64,000 nt of DNA, taken from assembly GCA_004835665.1 (NCBI GenBank), contig RBKR01000013.1:558001-622000 (forward strand), read 5' to 3'. This document shows positions 33,936-42,822 of the stretch, one piece after another. Source of the DNA: Phoma sp. XZ068. Lineage: Eukaryota > Ascomycota > Dothideomycetes > Pleosporales > Didymellaceae. The position numbers and the translations under genes were made by a program. Each line of letters begins with the position of its first letter. Within the stretch, counting starts at the first letter, position 1. The notes under the pieces were generated by a model that saw only the letters and a program-made list of their open reading frames with translations, did not search any database and was not told the DNA's origin.

Positions 33936-35384
33936 GATGAAGAGGGAGGGAACCTCTTTTGCAAGTATATACTCTGGATGGCCGTGTAGTAGATCCACCT
34001 GAGAATTTAAAAACTCTCTCCGATCTTTGCCTCGGGTCTCCCACGGCATCTTCCATCCACCCCATCCATGTCCGCACCTTGATTCAGTCACCTTATTGTA
34101 GAGCATACCGCCACCATCTTCCAGATGCCGATGTGTCCACCGCTCAGGTCGTCAACTAGATCGCTCCATGGACCGTGTGCGTACTGTGACACAATCTGCA
34201 TCCGCTGAACAAGGTTGGCAGATGATGAGATCAACGGAAGCTGTCGCCAGCTAACTTCCTCACGGACGTGTCTCATGCGTGTTTTTGAATCAGACGCCCA
34301 AGGAAGTGAGTAGAATGGTACATGACCAAGCGTATACTTCTCTCCGGGCTGGAACGTAGCACTAGGCCTTGGAGCTGTCAAAGATTGTCACAAAACACGT
34401 TGTAAAGAGGGATTGCAAAGCAGCCCCATGATTTTTGAGCGATCTATCGAGACCGTCTGTGACAATCACTTGGAAAGCCCTACATGCTCTCCCGTGAGGT
34501 GATCAGCGACTGAAGGTCCATGTCGGCCAAGGCAGTGAAGATGGGAGGGCGAACATCTATTGGAAGCTTATCGAGGGTGACCATGCTGGAAGTCCTCATT
34601 CGGGCAACCGGATTGGTCCTATTCACACTTGTAGTTTGCAAGTTGAGGGGGCCTGTCGGGAAAGCAATAGCGAGAGCTGGCTAATGCAATTGTCCATCTG
34701 GGCTTGCGATTCTATGTAGCCTAACCTTCAGGAGGCGCAGCAGTACACATGCGCAGGTAGCACGTGCAGAATGCAGAGCGCCCCAGCAGAATCCCTGACA
34801 CGGAGTGTGACAAGTCAGCAAACATGCGAAGAGCGGACAGCAGAGTTATAACAATGTTGAGAGTCCGTTGTTGGAGTTCAATCCGCGCTGCTCGTGCACG
34901 CGTTAGGCCACATTCACTCTCTACATCTCTGCTCGCCCTAGAGCTTGCCTGATAGTTTGGTAAGTCTTGTTGGTAGAAGACAAAGCAGTTAATTCGAACA
35001 ACTCGGATGGATACTACCTTCCGCTGTGGTACGTAGCGTGCCCGGCTTGATCTTCCTAAAGCGCACGAGTCAAAAGGCATGAGTCCTTCGTTGGTTGTGC
35101 GATCAGGTGGGCATTACGTTATCCATGTCTGCTCACCGTAGTCAATTATCACCAGTCCATAATGTCTGTCAATGCCACGAAGGCAAGATTATGTACCATA
35201 CCATCAGTATTGTGAGGAGATTCCAGCTACCCCGCGTTTAAAGCGTGCAGTAGTTGCACGCACGAACCACCAAAACTCATGCAGGAATCTACTCTGGTAA
35301 TTTTATTGACATCTATGTCAACGAGCCTTGATTGTTATATATCTCGTCAAGCATCTGGTCATCTTCTCAATTGCTAGAGCGATC
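33936..35384. other. Gene-poor stretch with short coding-like fragments
   Basis: Between the eroded gene and the exchanger gene there are only short minus-strand frames: 34088-34381, 34480-34584 (F-box-like, listed separately) and 34721-35080. None forms a gene I can defend. They may be exons of one damaged minus-strand gene. Confidence 0.35.
34480..34584 (-). pseudogene. F-box-like N-terminal fragment
   Basis: A 34-codon frame starts with MVTLDKLPIDVRPPIFTALA and continues DMDLQSLITSRES before a stop. The LP-x2-V-x3-IF pattern is like the first helix of F-box domains in fungal proteins. A possible donor (GTAGGG) overlaps the stop, so it could be a first exon, but no convincing second exon follows. 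It is treated as a remnant. Confidence 0.3.
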
Positions 35385-36646
35385 ATGGCGGACGCTGACA
35401 CCGTAGCGTACAACATTGCTGTCTTCCTTACTACTCTCTTTCTGTTGGAATTCGGCGCGGACAAATTTATCGACCATACTGCGATTGTCGCCCGTCGCAC
35501 AGGCATATCCGAAACTGTTATCGGCCTCCTCACTGCTGGGGGAGAGTGGGAAGAGGTTCGTGACCAGTCACGGTCTCCAACTCATGTCACCGTTCCTCTC
35601 GCTAATCCCTCCTTCTGTCACAGCTGGTCGTCGTTATCGCATCCCTCGCACGCAATCGTGCATCTCTGGCGATCGGCAACATCGTTGGGTCTGCCATCTC
35701 AAATATCCTAGGTGCATTCTCTCTCGGCCTCTTGTTTCACGACAAGAATGAAGCTATCCACTTCGATCAAAGTTCGCGGATATATTCGCTCATCTTGCTT
35801 GTTCTAACCACCTTCACAACGCCCATCACATATTTTCCATCAACGGCCATATGGTTGGCTTGCGGCTCTATCTTGATCGCGTCCTTCGCTATCTACGTTG
35901 CCTCTGTAGGCTGGGCGATCAGTAAAGGAACTTTGACAGCTCCAGAGGACTCCGACAGTGATAGTAACGAAAGCGACGACAGTAGCGAGGATGAAAGCAG
36001 CAGCGAGGATAGAACTAACGGCGTTGCTGCTGCTGTAGAGAGCAGACATGCCGAAGCTGAAGGAGACAACCATAGATTCATCGACTCGCGTCGCCTTATG
36101 TACAACGAACCAACGACTCCATTCTTCGATCACCGCAGCTCTGCAACGCAACCCTTGCTTGGTCCAAGTCCACGGAGGCACCACACCTTAAGATATCACA
36201 TATCTTACTTGTTACTCGGGTTTCTCGCCATCTGCCTCGCAGGCTATGTGCTCTCTCATGCTGCCGGTACCATTATTGACGAGTTCAATATCTCGGATGT
36301 ACTCTTTGGGGTGGTTATTCTTGCAATCGCCACAACACTTCCTGAAAAGTTCATAGCTGTGATGAGTGGGCGTCGAGGACATGCCGGGGTACTTGTTGCC
36401 AATACAGCCGGCAGTAACATCTTTCTGCTCACACTGTGCTCTGGGATCGTTATGCTTGACACGAAAGGAAACTTCGAGCGCGGAAATGTTAGTGCTGTTG
36501 AACTAGGAGTGTTGTGGGGTTCAACGGCTGCATTTACTGCGACGGTCTGGTTTGGCGCAAGATTCTGTCGGTCGATCGGATTTGTGATGTTGGCGGCTTA
36601 TATTGCGTTTATAGTACTAGAATTCACGGTAATACATAGTGTTTAG
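35385..36646 (+). CDS. Sodium/calcium exchanger-family membrane protein
   Basis: Exon 1 is 35385-35555 and exon 2 is 35624-36646; the 68-nt intron (GTTCGT...TCACAG) joins in phase 0 and gives 397 residues. The first alpha repeat reads GGEWEELVVVIASL then GNIVGSAISNILGAFSLGLLF. The second reads ATTLPEKFIAVMSG then GVLVANTAGSNIFLLTLCSG. The G-N/A-x2-GS-x2-N/NI motifs are those of Na_Ca_ex (CaCA) exchangers. The halves are separated by an acidic Ser/Asp/Glu-rich cytosolic loop (about residues 130-170), a possible calcium-sensing or trafficking region. About ten membrane helices are visible. It probably exchanges Ca2+ or another cation against H+, Na+ or K+ in an internal membrane; ion choice cannot be read. 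Confidence 0.88.
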
Positions 36647-37129
36647 GTCACGTAAAAAACGCTGCTAACAAAACTACTCAACCCCCTCGAGTACACTGTG
36701 ATATGCATTTCAAAGTACCTCTAGTATCAGTATACTGAATCAAGACCGAGGCTTAAACAATACTTGATGTTGAAGTTGCACTTTAAATATCTTGTAAGCA
36801 CGTTTTGTTTGGTTTCTATGGATGAGTTGAAGGTTGAGAAGGTTCAGTAGCCACGTAGGAAAGCCCGTGGCACCTTGGTGGTGATATGCAGTATAAAAGA
36901 AAATAAACATTTTGTTATTTATATGTATAATTGAATTCAATACTTCTAATTAATATCTAAAGAAACAGGAGAAGTGCTGAGCTTATAACATCACTGCGCA
37001 GCCCCGTACTGAAAGCTGATAGTTACGAGTACACCACAACAATGACACTACAGCACGTTCTACACGATGAAAAGGAAGCATGTTTCAACTCTTTTTACAC
37101 TTCTTTTCTCGAGTCCACAACTGCTGTAC
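36647..37129. other. AT-rich intergenic region
   Basis: 483 bp between the exchanger stop and the stop of the first cysteine-rich gene, so both genes end here. Positions 36890-36960 are very AT-rich. No gene is seen. Confidence 0.45.
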
Positions 37130-37396
37130 CTACTTCCCCATAAAGTACTTTCGATTCGCCCAGCCTTTGCCATACTTATACGCATTATCAATATCCTTAC
37201 CTTCCTGACAAAAGCGGCAAGTGCCAGGGAACGTATCTCCTTCCCTCCAGCTATAACACGGCACGTCCTTTGCCACATCAGGACCCTCATAACACTTCAG
37301 GTGCTCGTTGGAATAGTAGTCGCATGCCTGATTGGGTATGCGGTGGCCGCAACCTTCGTACTTTTGGTAACGCTTGGTGTTCTTGGGATCGCACAT
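37130..37396 (-). CDS. Small cysteine-rich protein, cluster member 1
   Basis: A single exon of 88 residues; the ATG at 37396 is chosen because all four paralogues start Met-Cys. Cysteines are at 2, 16, 25, 35, 47, 60 and 63. The shared pattern is C2, C-x-H-x-[LI]-P (CGHRIP), C25-x9-C35, a final CxxC (CRFC), then DI and YG-x2-W. It has no signal peptide or membrane helix, so it is probably intracellular. The His next to Cys and the CxxC suggest zinc binding. Similar short Met-Cys proteins are, as I recall, common and unnamed in Dothideomycetes. Function is unknown. It is 56% or so alike to member 2 by eye in the first 35 residues, starting with the same MCDP-x-NT. Confidence 0.72.
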   Translation of the reverse strand: MCDPKNTKRYQKYEGCGHRIPNQACDYYSNEHLKCYEGPDVAKDVPCYSWREGDTFPGTCRFCQEGKDIDNAYKYGKGWANRKYFMGK

Positions 37397-37873
37397 CTTG
37401 GACTTGGTTGTTGGCGTGAATCGCGGTAGGGGGTGTCTGCTGATATTGCAGAAAGGTATCAGAGAAAGGATGCCACGATTTTGCGTTGTGTGTAAAGATG
37501 TGAGTAACGAACGCAGGAGAGCACTGTGGTCTGAAGTAGTGAGCAATGCGAAGCAAGTTGAAGTAGTGGGGCTTGTGAAGATAGTCGTCGTTGTATTCAT
37601 TGTCAACGTTGTGGACGTCACACCAGTTGCTGGTCCATACAATGTCATGCTTCACGCAATACAAAATTGTCACACAACGCCTATTTTGGACTCTCAAGCA
37701 AGTGACCAAACAACCAAGGAAAGGGTTTGTACTCCCACGCCTCAGATCACATGTTCATAGAGGAGTGCTACTCATGTCATATACTACAAAGGATCTGAGT
37801 CAGGCTATGTTCGTGCAATATCCTCATATATTTGTAAAGCCAATTCGAAACCATTACCGAAGGTCATTCATTT
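37397..37873. promoter_or_regulatory. Promoter of cysteine-rich member 1
   Basis: 477 bp between member 1's start and member 2's stop. An open frame extends upstream of member 1 to 37648, but its residues are Thr-rich and unlike the paralogues. No TATA box is clear. Confidence 0.4.
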
Positions 37874-38134
37874 TCACTTCCTGCGCCGATATACAGAACA
37901 ACCCTTCCAGAGCTTTCCATACGCGTACGCTCCCTCAATATCCAGGTCGTTGCAGCAGAACATACATTTACTCGAACGAACATCGACAACTCCCATATTG
38001 CCTAATGATTTAGTGTATGGGTTGGCAAGACATGTCTGCAGTCTGTGAGAATAGTGTTCGCAGGGTTTTTCGGGGAGGGTATGGCCGCAGCCCAGGTATT
38101 CTTGGGCTCTGCCTGTGTTCTCAGGATCGCACAT
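37874..38134 (-). CDS. Small cysteine-rich protein, cluster member 2
   Basis: A single exon of 86 residues beginning MCDPENT. Cysteines at 2, 16, 25, 35, 57, 60 and 61 keep the family pattern: CGHTLP, C25-x9-C35 and CMFCC. It ends with DIEGAYAYGKLW and a basic YRRRK tail. The segment between C35 and C57 is the most variable part of the family. It lacks the extra Cys47 of member 1. No secretion signal is seen. It is tandem with member 1 on the same strand and divergent from member 3, consistent with local duplication followed by inversion. Function is unknown. Confidence 0.72.
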   Translation of the reverse strand: MCDPENTGRAQEYLGCGHTLPEKPCEHYSHRLQTCLANPYTKSLGNMGVVDVRSSKCMFCCNDLDIEGAYAYGKLWKGCSVYRRRK

Positions 38135-38593
38135 AGTAAAAGGTATGCTAGTAACGTGATGGGCAATGTTTAGACTTTGTTATAATGTACCAACGCCAGC
38201 GTAGTTGATACCTTGCACACTAACCTAATATACCTGTTTTAATAGATACTGTCAATTCACACCTGCAGCGTTGACATATTCCCATTCATGCTTCCAGCAT
38301 CGTGAAGTCAGTCTTCCATGAAACTTGAACCGTCACGGTAGCCATGTTACTATTCACTACCCAGACTGTCGTGGCATATATATAAAGCAACGAAAAGCGT
38401 CCCCGCTCTAGCTGTCACCGTAGCCACGTTACTATCTATTCACTGTCTAGAATGTCGTGAAGGCGGAAATGAATTTATAAGGTATCGACCAAGCTCCCTT
38501 CTCTTGGGAAGTTCAAGGATAAAAAATTGTCCATTACTACAACTAACAGCAACAAGCAGCTAAAAAGACTAAACGGTTCCAAACCAGTTCACT
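38135..38593. promoter_or_regulatory. Divergent promoter between cysteine-rich members 2 and 3
   Basis: A 459-bp spacer serves both directions. On the plus side a 13-base TATA element (CATATATATAAAG, 38375-38387) lies about 207 bp before member 3. Two imperfect copies of a 50-bp block start at 38331 and 38413. CACGTTACTA occurs at 38425-38434 on the plus strand and again on the minus strand at 38159..38150, just upstream of member 2. Confidence 0.55.
38331..38482 (+). repeat. Imperfect tandem duplication in promoter
   Basis: Copy 1 from 38331 begins CGTCACGGTAGCCATGTTAC and copy 2 from 38413 begins TGTCACCGTAGCCACGTTAC, 82 bp apart. Both continue with ACTAT, TTCACT and a GTCGTG box. Copy 1 then reaches a TATA element, copy 2 a weaker TTTATAAGG. 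This looks like a duplicated promoter unit. Confidence 0.8.
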
Positions 38594-38863
38594 ATGTGCC
38601 CACGAGGTGAGAAAAGGTACCACTACTATACCAAATGCAAGCACGCTCTTCCCGATGGGGCCTGTCTCGATTTCGCGCCCGCACTGCAACAGTGTCTGGA
38701 CGACATGGTAGAACCCAAGATGTTCATCATCAAGGAGATGAATTACCAGGGCAAGGTGGACGACTTCTGTAGCATATGTAAAGCGGGTAAGGACCCTCGG
38801 GGGGCCTTTGCCTATGGGCGGATGTGGGAGGATGCGTACAAGTACCGCAAGGATAAATCTTGA
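38594..38863 (+). CDS. Small cysteine-rich protein, cluster member 3
   Basis: A single exon of 89 residues starting MCPRGEKRYHYY. Cysteines at 2, 15, 24, 34, 59 and 62 follow the family pattern: CKHALP, C24-x9-C34 and CSIC, then KDPRGAFAYGRMW and a basic C-terminus. This is the minimal six-Cys form and helps define which cysteines are invariant. It is acidic in the middle (LDDMVEPK). No signal peptide or membrane helix. A TATA-like element and a duplicated promoter block lie upstream. Function is unknown. Confidence 0.74.
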   Translation: MCPRGEKRYHYYTKCKHALPDGACLDFAPALQQCLDDMVEPKMFIIKEMNYQGKVDDFCSICKAGKDPRGAFAYGRMWEDAYKYRKDKS

Positions 38864-38974
38864 AGAGTGGTAAGTGGTAAGAATTGAACCCGCGAAGCCG
38901 GTGAAGTGTCGTTGTGAACGTCGGCTTGTGACTGGAAAACGGTGCATGTCACCGTCCAAGTGTAACAATCTGGC

Positions 38975-38985
38975 ATGTATATAAC
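38975..38985 (+). promoter_or_regulatory. TATA-like element of cysteine-rich member 4
   Basis: GGCATGTATATAACACAATGCAA lies here, about 85 bp before the start of member 4, and resembles the GGCATATATATAAAG of member 3. A TGTCACCGT box at 38947-38955 is also shared with the promoter duplication upstream of member 3. Confidence 0.5.
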
Positions 38986-39066
38986 ACAATGCAAAGCCGT
39001 GATCCTCCATAATAGAACATCATATCATACACTTCCACCCAACTTTGTCTAACCAATATAGCTAAC

Positions 39067-39342
39067 ATGTGCGAAAGAACAAACGTATACATGCACTACA
39101 TCTACTGCCGCAACGGTGGACACAAGCTGCCCCCCAACCTCTGCAACAAATACGCACACGCGCTACGTATGTGCACTGGTGATCCCAGTGGTACCCTGCG
39201 ATTTGATATCAAGAACATGGAGTTCGGAGGGCGTGTCTGGGACTGGTGCAGGTTTTGCAGAGAGAAGAAAGATATTGATGGCGACTTTAAATATGGAGAG
39301 TTATGGGAAGGTTCTGCGAAGTACCGAAATGGAGAAGAGTAG
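39067..39342 (+). CDS. Small cysteine-rich protein, cluster member 4
   Basis: A single exon of 91 residues starting MCERTNVYMHYIYC. Cysteines lie at 2, 14, 26, 36 and in the final CRFC. The Cys-x-His pair of the others is opened to C-x4-H (CRNGGH) before KLPPNLC, and C26-x9-C36 is kept. The end reads DIDGDFKYGELW, then YRNGEE. It is tandem with member 3 on the plus strand with its own TATA-like box. The spread-out Cys-His pair is the only break in the shared metal-site pattern. Function is unknown. Confidence 0.72.
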   Translation: MCERTNVYMHYIYCRNGGHKLPPNLCNKYAHALRMCTGDPSGTLRFDIKNMEFGGRVWDWCRFCREKKDIDGDFKYGELWEGSAKYRNGEE

Positions 39343-40141
39343 AAAGAGCTCGCTGTATTCGTGAGGGCCCTGATAGGAGTGCGCTGGTGTAGTCATTGAG
39401 GAAGGTATTAATTCATGGGATTTTCTACATAAACGGCACTCAGCCTATTAGTTAACTAGAAATCTTACTGATCGAGATAAGACTGCGATGACCTTCCTCA
39501 TTTTGAGCTGCAAGGTTTTGATCGAAATCTGGGGGTGGATTGGTTGTGGCCCTGATGAGGAGTGCACGTTACAGAGTAAGGGGCATGTGTACCGTTCGCT
39601 TCCGAGAAAGAGACAAACGATGGGAAGGGAGATGGGAGAGTCCAAACCTAGGTGGCTGCTCCTGGTGTGGGAGTACACTTGTCCAAGCACTAATGCGTGT
39701 TGCTTTCTCGCCAAGCGCAGCGCTCGCTCATTGCACCATTCCAAAGGAATACAAGGAACGGACGTTGCGCACTGTCGATGATACTGACGGCAAGTTGCGT
39801 TGTGCAAAAGGGCATGCCGTTCTATATACACCAAGACGTTCATGAGCTTTGGTTCATCGCGCGTGGCGTATTCGGTACGCCAGCTCTAAAAGCGTGTGCG
39901 GTGGGCAGGCTTCGACGGAGCGATGCTGGGAGCAGCAGTTTCTTCAGACGTTTTTGTACTATAGTGGAGAAACCAGGTCAGCAAGGTTAGAGCAGGGACG
40001 AGAATCGAGGTGTATTACATTTCGCTAGCAATGAGCAAAGGCGAAGATTACGAACAAATGAAGTGACGAGGTGTCTAGGGTAGTGCTGACTCGACGGGCA
40101 ACACACGACAATTCAGGCTAAATGGAGTCGGATCCCAGCAA
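39343..40141. other. Convergent 3' spacer
   Basis: 799 bp between the stop of cysteine-rich member 4 and the stop of PRP39. Short open frames near 39488-39845 on both strands have no motif and do not carry the Met-Cys pattern of the neighbouring family. Confidence 0.5.
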
Positions 40142-42181
40142 TCACTTGCGTTGACGCTTGTTTGCTGCGTTGTGAGGCTGCTTCTTTCGTTTGGAGGGGT
40201 GGGACTGGGAGGGATCGCTTGAAGCAGATGATACATACCCGTTGACCTCCTTGTCTAGCTTCATGTATTCCTCCGCCGCATCCTTGCCTCCGCGATTGAG
40301 TAGGAATTCCATGTAGAAGTGTGACAGCTTCTTCAATGCTTCTGGTGAGAGTCGGCCTTTAGTGCGCACCTGGTCGTGCACCGCTTTTACCCGCTTATGG
40401 GCTTCTTCCTGGTCAGAAGAAGGTTGATCGATTTCGAACTGCAGGTACTTGTACCAGTAGTCCTTCGAATCTGAGAACTTTTGATGCTTGTCCTTGAATG
40501 CCTGACGAGCTTCTTCGACCACACCCTTGCACTGCCATAAAATGCGCGCTTGCTCAGCAACCAGTACACCACCGATCTGGCTGCTGCGTTGGCCGATATA
40601 GCTCTCGATGATCTTGACGGCCTCGTCATTGCCTTCGTGCCTTCGTACAACGCCAGCTAAAGAGATGATAGTTTCGACGTGATCTGGGGCCTGCTCAAGC
40701 ATGGCTGTGTGTATCTCGCGGGCGACTGAGATGCGACCAAGCTTCTCTTCGAGACGGGCCCAGTTGAGGCGAATGGTGGGAGTCTCGATGGGAACGAAAA
40801 TACAGCTGGCTCGCATGTAAATGATCCGTGTGTTTTCCTCTTTCCCCTGAGAAAACATCCACCGTGCGTATCGAAGCCAAAACTCGTCATAGAGCGCACA
40901 AGCGACCAAGCAACGCTCATATAGAAACGAAGTGCGTTCGAAATCGCCCTGCTTTTCTTCGTAATCGAGGTACTTGCGCCAATTCTCAAGCTCGGCATCC
41001 TCGAGCTCTGTGACGTGGAAGTATGCGCGTTTGATAGCCTGTTCGTAGTTCCAGCGATTCTGGACATCTTGCTGTGTGCGCGAAAATGATTCGTAGTAGT
41101 ACGCATGGATCTTCTCGCGAAGCTGTCGCTCAAGCTCGAGAGGAGCTTTCTCAGGGAACCCTTGGTTTTCCAAATGCATTGCGCTCTTGATAGTCTCGAG
41201 TGTTTCGGGCTCGGCAAGGTCTTCGATTGGTCGCGTACCAATGAGGGCGGTGAATTTCTCAAAATAGCGGGAGAATTGGTAGATAGGAAGGACCAAGACG
41301 CGGCTGTAGATCTTGGTAGCGTTTGCAGGTTCCTGAACGCGTTCCTCGAACTCGATATACTTATCCCAGAACGGGTGACTTTGGAAGTCAAGACCGACAA
41401 AGTGAGCTCCTCGTTCGAATAGTCTAAACGGTCAGCATCAATTGATCAAGCAAGGAAAGGGGATGGGGAAGGGGAATGAGTGGGCTTGCAGAGGGTACTA
41501 AGTTCCCAAAGAAACTAGACCATTGACTTCCAAACGTCTCGAAGATGCGCAATGAACTCTACGCAATGCAATATATGTGGTGAGGGACGAAGAGGCGCAA
41601 GAAGCGGCATGGAAGGAATGTCACTAGATCAGATCTGAACGCGCATCGCCAACCCATAAGGCGCTTGCTGCTGGCTATGGGCTGATTTGAGTCTCAGAAC
41701 CGAGGAAGAAAGGTAGAACTTACTCTCGAATGATGTCGTTGTCGTGACATGTGTCCATCTTGAAGGTGCAGTAGTTCGCCCACAGGTCAACGGAGGTAGT
41801 AACGGCGCATACACCACGCTCGTACACCATCTCAGCGGTCTCTGTGCCTCCTATCGCAAACTCGAGATCGGCATACTTCTTCCAATACCCGAAGAAGAGC
41901 GGAAACTTTTGGAGGAAGCAGTCGTAAACGTTGCGGACGAGTTCAATTGCTGATGGACTGGAGTTGCGGGTGACACCGCCCTCGAGCTCTGAGGCTCGAG
42001 TGACGATGGCCTCCCACCGGTCGAATTCGTCTTCATTCTCAACCTGTGTGGTGTCAGTATGTCCAGGTCGAGTGATTGACATCGGACTTACCACTGCGCT
42101 GAGCAGCTTCCTGATCTCAGGTGCAGCCTCCTCACCTGTGTACTCGACATGCGCAATCGCGCCGCGCCCAGTAGGCAACAT
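40142..42181 (-). CDS. PRP39: U1 snRNP component Prp39
   Basis: Three exons: 42181..42092, 42043..41724 and 41423..40142, for 563 residues. Intron 1 is 48 nt (GTAAGT...CACACAG) and can be read through in frame; intron 2 is 300 nt. The product is a chain of HAT (half-a-TPR) repeats: NSSPSAIELVRNVYDCFL, PLFFGYWKKYADLEF, MVYERGVCAVTTSVDLW, then HPFWDKYIEFEERVQ, FLYERCLVACALYDEFWLRY and ARILWQCKGVVEEAR. It ends in a basic KRKKQ...KRQRK tail. Prp39 is a stable part of the fungal U1 snRNP and helps recognise 5' splice sites in the nucleus. The start at 42181 is uncertain; an in-frame ATG at 42298 exists. Confidence 0.92.
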
Positions 42182-42822
42182 GTTATCGCGTAAGATGCTG
42201 ATGCAAAGCTTTGATATCAACTTCCTAGCCTGACAGAGGTGCGTACAAGTGGAACTGCGTGGGCAAGTTGGAGGTGTGGGTGTACAGGGCGAGACCACGA
42301 TGAACCACGAAATGGAAGCTTGCGCGCGGAGCTCGGGGACCCGCTTTTAACGTTAGCGCAGACGCCGCGTGATCCGCGCTGCACACGCCCGTGGCTGCGA
42401 AACAGCCCGCGACATGGGGAATGGGGAATGAAGACATGTTAAGGGCGAGATAATGTATCATAGAAGCCTATTGAATCATATAAAACGAAGAAGCGTAAGT
42501 TACAATCCATCTGCGTCCATCAGCGGCGAAAACCCAGCCTTGTCAACGCATCATGCATCGCTTTCGTTGGTAGTAGCCATATAAGCTGTATGGGACGAGG
42601 TTCTATATCGCATACCGTAATTAAGTGAATTAGCACCAATATTGTGAAGAGGCAGCCGCAAACGCAGTAACGTCGCCTCTCGCTTGAGGAAACACATTAA
42701 CACAAAAGGTGAAGCGAGAGTCAATCATTTTGGGATCACGCCGCAAAGTCGCGGCAGGCAAGACCAAGATAACGCCGGAGCGTCGCGAAAAGTAGTGATA
42801 GGCCGTAAGTTCCGGCGTGAAA
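42182..42822. other. Intergenic region upstream of PRP39
   Basis: 641 bp between the PRP39 start and the stop of the C2H2-type gene, both on the minus strand. No RNA gene, repeat or clear core promoter element is recognised. Confidence 0.45.

Noticed and set aside
37130..39342. Reading the cysteine-rich proteins as CHCH (twin CX9C) mitochondrial proteins
   Set aside because: Each has only one CX9C pair, and the other cysteines form C-x-H and CxxC; the real twin CX9C protein in the window is COX23 at 31457-31924.
37130..39342. Reading the cysteine-rich proteins as secreted effectors
   Set aside because: All start with Met-Cys and lack any hydrophobic signal sequence.
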